Positions 49,599-51,193 of a stretch of DNA of 51,193 nt are shown here, one piece after another (the stretch's first letter is position 1; every line of letters begins with the position of its first letter). Below the pieces are notes generated by a model. That model did not search any database. It saw nothing but the letters and a program-made list of their open reading frames with translations, and was not told the DNA's origin. This DNA comes from Prevotella sp. CAG:924 (GTDB lineage: Bacteria > Bacteroidota > Bacteroidia > Bacteroidales > Bacteroidaceae): the NCBI GenBank assembly GCA_000431975.1, contig HF988608.1, positions 1-51,193 on the forward strand. The letters are read 5' to 3'. The position numbers were made by a program, and so were the translations under genes.

Positions 49599-50582
49599 TT
49601 AGATTTTACCCAAAATCCGGTCCATCACCCAGTTGACCGGCGTCGCACTCACACTGGTAGTGGTACAATGTCCAATGCCCTGCAAATGCTCTATCACCGT
49701 GCGGATGATGGGCAGCTGTACGTAAGGTGGATTGGAAACCGCTATGCTCTGGTTGCCGTCGGCATTGACCAGACGGATCGGATCATAATTATACACCGAG
49801 AAAGAAAGCATGCCCTTATCGCCGATCACCTCGATGACATCTTCCTTCGCACTCTCATGACCGACAAAGCACCACGAGGCCGAGCCGGGGAGACCATTAG
49901 CGAAACGGAATACTGCACTGATCGTATCTTCCGCATTATACAGATGGGCACGGTTGGCAGTATAGCCATGTGCCTTGGTGATCACACCGAAGAACTCCTG
50001 AAGCAGGTCAAGCTGATGAGGAGCAAGATCATAGAAATAGCCGCCTCCCGAGATGTCCGGCTGGAGTCGCCATGGCAGATCCTTTGAGGCATGATAGTCC
50101 AGATCACGCGGAGGGACACAGAAGCGAAGCTGCACATTAAGTATGCGTCCGATGGCACACTCATTGAGGAGCTGCCTCACACGCTGGAAATAAGGAAGAT
50201 AACGACGGTAATAAGCCACAAAGCAGGGGACACCGGTCCGCTCGCTGATGCGGTTGATGCGCACGCAGTCCTCATAGGTGGAAGCAAGCGGCTTCTCGAT
50301 ATAGCAAGGCTTACCTGCCTCCATAGCCATAATGGCAAACGTGACATGCGACGAGGGAGGGGTAGCGATATAGATGGCGTTGACATCCGGGTCATCGATC
50401 AGGCGCTGGGCATCGGTGTACCAACGGCGGATGTGATGCTTCTCGGCATAGGCACGCACCTTATCCTCACGGCGCGACATCACAGCCATGACCCGGGAAC
50501 CCGGAACCTCATTAAACGCAGGACCCGACTTCTTTTCTGTCACTTCACCACAACCTATAAATCCCCAATTGATCTGTTTCAT
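49599..50582 (-). CDS. Gfo/Idh/MocA family oxidoreductase
   Basis: A 327-residue NAD(P)-dependent sugar or inositol dehydrogenase-like enzyme. The dinucleotide motif is GFIGCGEVTEKKSGPAFNEV, followed by EKPLASTYEDCVRINRISER (the conserved E-K-P) and DLAPHQLDLLQEFFG, which holds the usual D/H pair of the active site. Substrate unknown. The ATG at 50580-50582 is the only start downstream of the promoter at 50655-50685 that gives a normal N-terminus; the longer frame begins upstream of that promoter. Confidence 0.92.
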   Translation of the reverse strand: MKQINWGFIGCGEVTEKKSGPAFNEVPGSRVMAVMSRREDKVRAYAEKHHIRRWYTDAQRLIDDPDVNAIYIATPPSSHVTFAIMAMEAGKPCYIEKPLASTYEDCVRINRISERTGVPCFVAYYRRYLPYFQRVRQLLNECAIGRILNVQLRFCVPPRDLDYHASKDLPWRLQPDISGGGYFYDLAPHQLDLLQEFFGVITKAHGYTANRAHLYNAEDTISAVFRFANGLPGSASWCFVGHESAKEDVIEVIGDKGMLSFSVYNYDPIRLVNADGNQSIAVSNPPYVQLPIIRTVIEHLQGIGHCTTTSVSATPVNWVMDRILGKI

Positions 50583-50654
50583 GATATGATAAACTGGCTT
50601 GTTATCTCCAGACAACCGACTACGACCCCGTCGTTCCGGCTTCTGGTATCGTTG

Positions 50655-50685
50655 CAAAGATACAAATTTATCCAAGACATTCAAA
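50655..50685 (-). promoter_or_regulatory. Promoter of the Gfo/Idh-DUF4421 operon
   Basis: TTTG (50682-50685), exactly 19 bases, TATCTTTG (50655-50662) on the minus strand: full consensus. It lies back to back with the plus-strand promoter at 50715-50745. Confidence 0.8.
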
Positions 50686-50714
50686 GCTTTAACCTTAAAA
50701 TATTCGGGCAATAT

Positions 50715-50745
50715 TTTGTGATTACACGATTATTTCCTATCTTTG
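50715..50745 (+). promoter_or_regulatory. Promoter of the partial gene at the right end
   Basis: TTTG (50715-50718), exactly 19 bases, TATCTTTG (50738-50745). The ATG at 50751 follows 5 bases later, so the mRNA should be leaderless. Confidence 0.8.
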
Positions 50746-50750
50746 CGCAA

Positions 50751-51193
50751 ATGAACAAGATACTATTTTATATCCTAATATTCTCCGGGATGCTCTCGGT
50801 CGCTCCTGTTTCTGCACAGAAGGCAAAGACCTCCAAGAGCACGACGGGCAAGGCCGACGGCTCTGCCCTTTTCCGTCAGTTGCAACCCGCCACAGCCAAG
50901 GTAATGTTTATCGACAGCGTCGTCGTAGGCAAGGCCGATTTCCTGCGTGCCCTGCCTCAACCTACTGTCATGGGTACACTGACCGACCGCGGAAAGGCCT
51001 CACTCCCTCTCATGCAATACGAGAATGAGTTGGGCGACCACCGCATCTATGCCGACGGCAATGCCGATTCGACAGCCCTCTACTCACAGACCCTGCTTGG
51101 AAAGGACTGGAGCCAACCCGACAAGCTCGAAGAGATCTCGCAAGCCTCCTATCACAATCAGAACTTCCCCTTCCTGATGTCCGACGGCGTGAC
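50751..51193 (+). CDS. Exported protein, partial (runs off the window), PD40/TolB-like
   Basis: The first 147 residues of a protein cut by the window end. It has a signal peptide (MNKILFYILIFSGMLSVAPV, then SAQ) and continues KAKTSKSTTGKADGSALFRQ. Later text such as LYSQTLLGKDWSQPDKLEEI and NFPFLMSDGV resembles the start of WD40-like/PD40 beta-propeller proteins of Bacteroidales, where such lines precede the first repeats. The missing C-terminus prevents a firm call. It has a full-consensus promoter of its own. Confidence 0.75.
   Translation, partial: MNKILFYILIFSGMLSVAPVSAQKAKTSKSTTGKADGSALFRQLQPATAKVMFIDSVVVGKADFLRALPQPTVMGTLTDRGKASLPLMQYENELGDHRIYADGNADSTALYSQTLLGKDWSQPDKLEEISQASYHNQNFPFLMSDGV

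Overview
The window looks like a chromosomal segment of a Prevotella-type member of the Bacteroidales. Three things point there: the gene block rpsU-xer-hpf-tRNA-tuf-secE-nusG-rplKAJL-rpoBC; Bacteroidetes promoters (TTTG/TTG, about 19-20 bases, then TAnnTTTG) in front of many genes; and phylum-typical families such as DUF4836, DUF4421, DUF3256 and DUF1460. Coding DNA looks close to half G+C and the spacers are AT-rich. No rRNA, CRISPR array, complete insertion sequence or phage gene cluster was seen. Family names come from reading the proteins, not from searches.

Layout. 1-2650: an AraC-type regulator followed by about six tandem copies of a 175-177 bp non-coding unit. 2847-6007: a glycosyltransferase on the minus strand, diverging from a three-gene ECF sigma factor operon. 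6214-8579: a minus-strand string of small genes, three of them joined by 4-base ATGA overlaps, headed by a flavin reductase. 9067-22307: the transcription/translation block, all minus strand: rpoC, rpoB, rplL, rplJ, rplA, rplK, nusG, secE, tRNA-Trp, tuf, tRNA-Thr(GGU), tRNA-Gly(UCC), tRNA-Tyr(GUA). 22371-29919: a 7.4 kb segment carrying a small membrane protein, an RluA-type pseudouridine synthase, an ABC transporter pair, a DUF4836 lipoprotein, rsmE and a nucleoside-type MFS carrier. 30021-31549: hpf, xer and rpsU. 31931-42355: an SDR enzyme, the SRP RNA, a candidate small RNA, a second RluA enzyme, fabG-tetR, a phosphodiesterase, an unusual sigma-70 factor, a FAD oxidoreductase, a FetAB-like ABC pair and agmatine deiminase. 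43127-51193: rplT-rpmI-infC, cell-envelope proteins, a Gfo/Idh oxidoreductase and the start of a secreted protein that runs off the end.

The most notable structure is the split of the conserved tRNA cluster. The 3' part of tRNA-Thr(UGU), starting at the first base of the anticodon loop, lies as a 44-bp exact direct repeat at 22371-22414, beside tRNA-Tyr, where a complete tRNA-Thr(UGU) would be expected. The intact gene, with its own strong promoter, is 7.4 kb away at 29846-29919, next to hpf. This is the geometry left by site-specific integration into a tRNA gene, yet the segment between holds ordinary chromosomal genes and no integrase. It separates tuf and three tRNAs from the only strong promoter I can see for the cluster.

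Other points of interest: the repeat array with an invariant 15-base core; a C9 tract inside a hairpin in a pseudouridine synthase gene; a short RNA gene with its own promoter and terminator (33187-33267); promoters that place the start codon 4-5 bases after the -7 box, so the mRNAs are probably leaderless; two ABC ATPases with altered catalytic motifs; a TetR operator overlapping its own promoter; and a sigma factor missing most of region 3.
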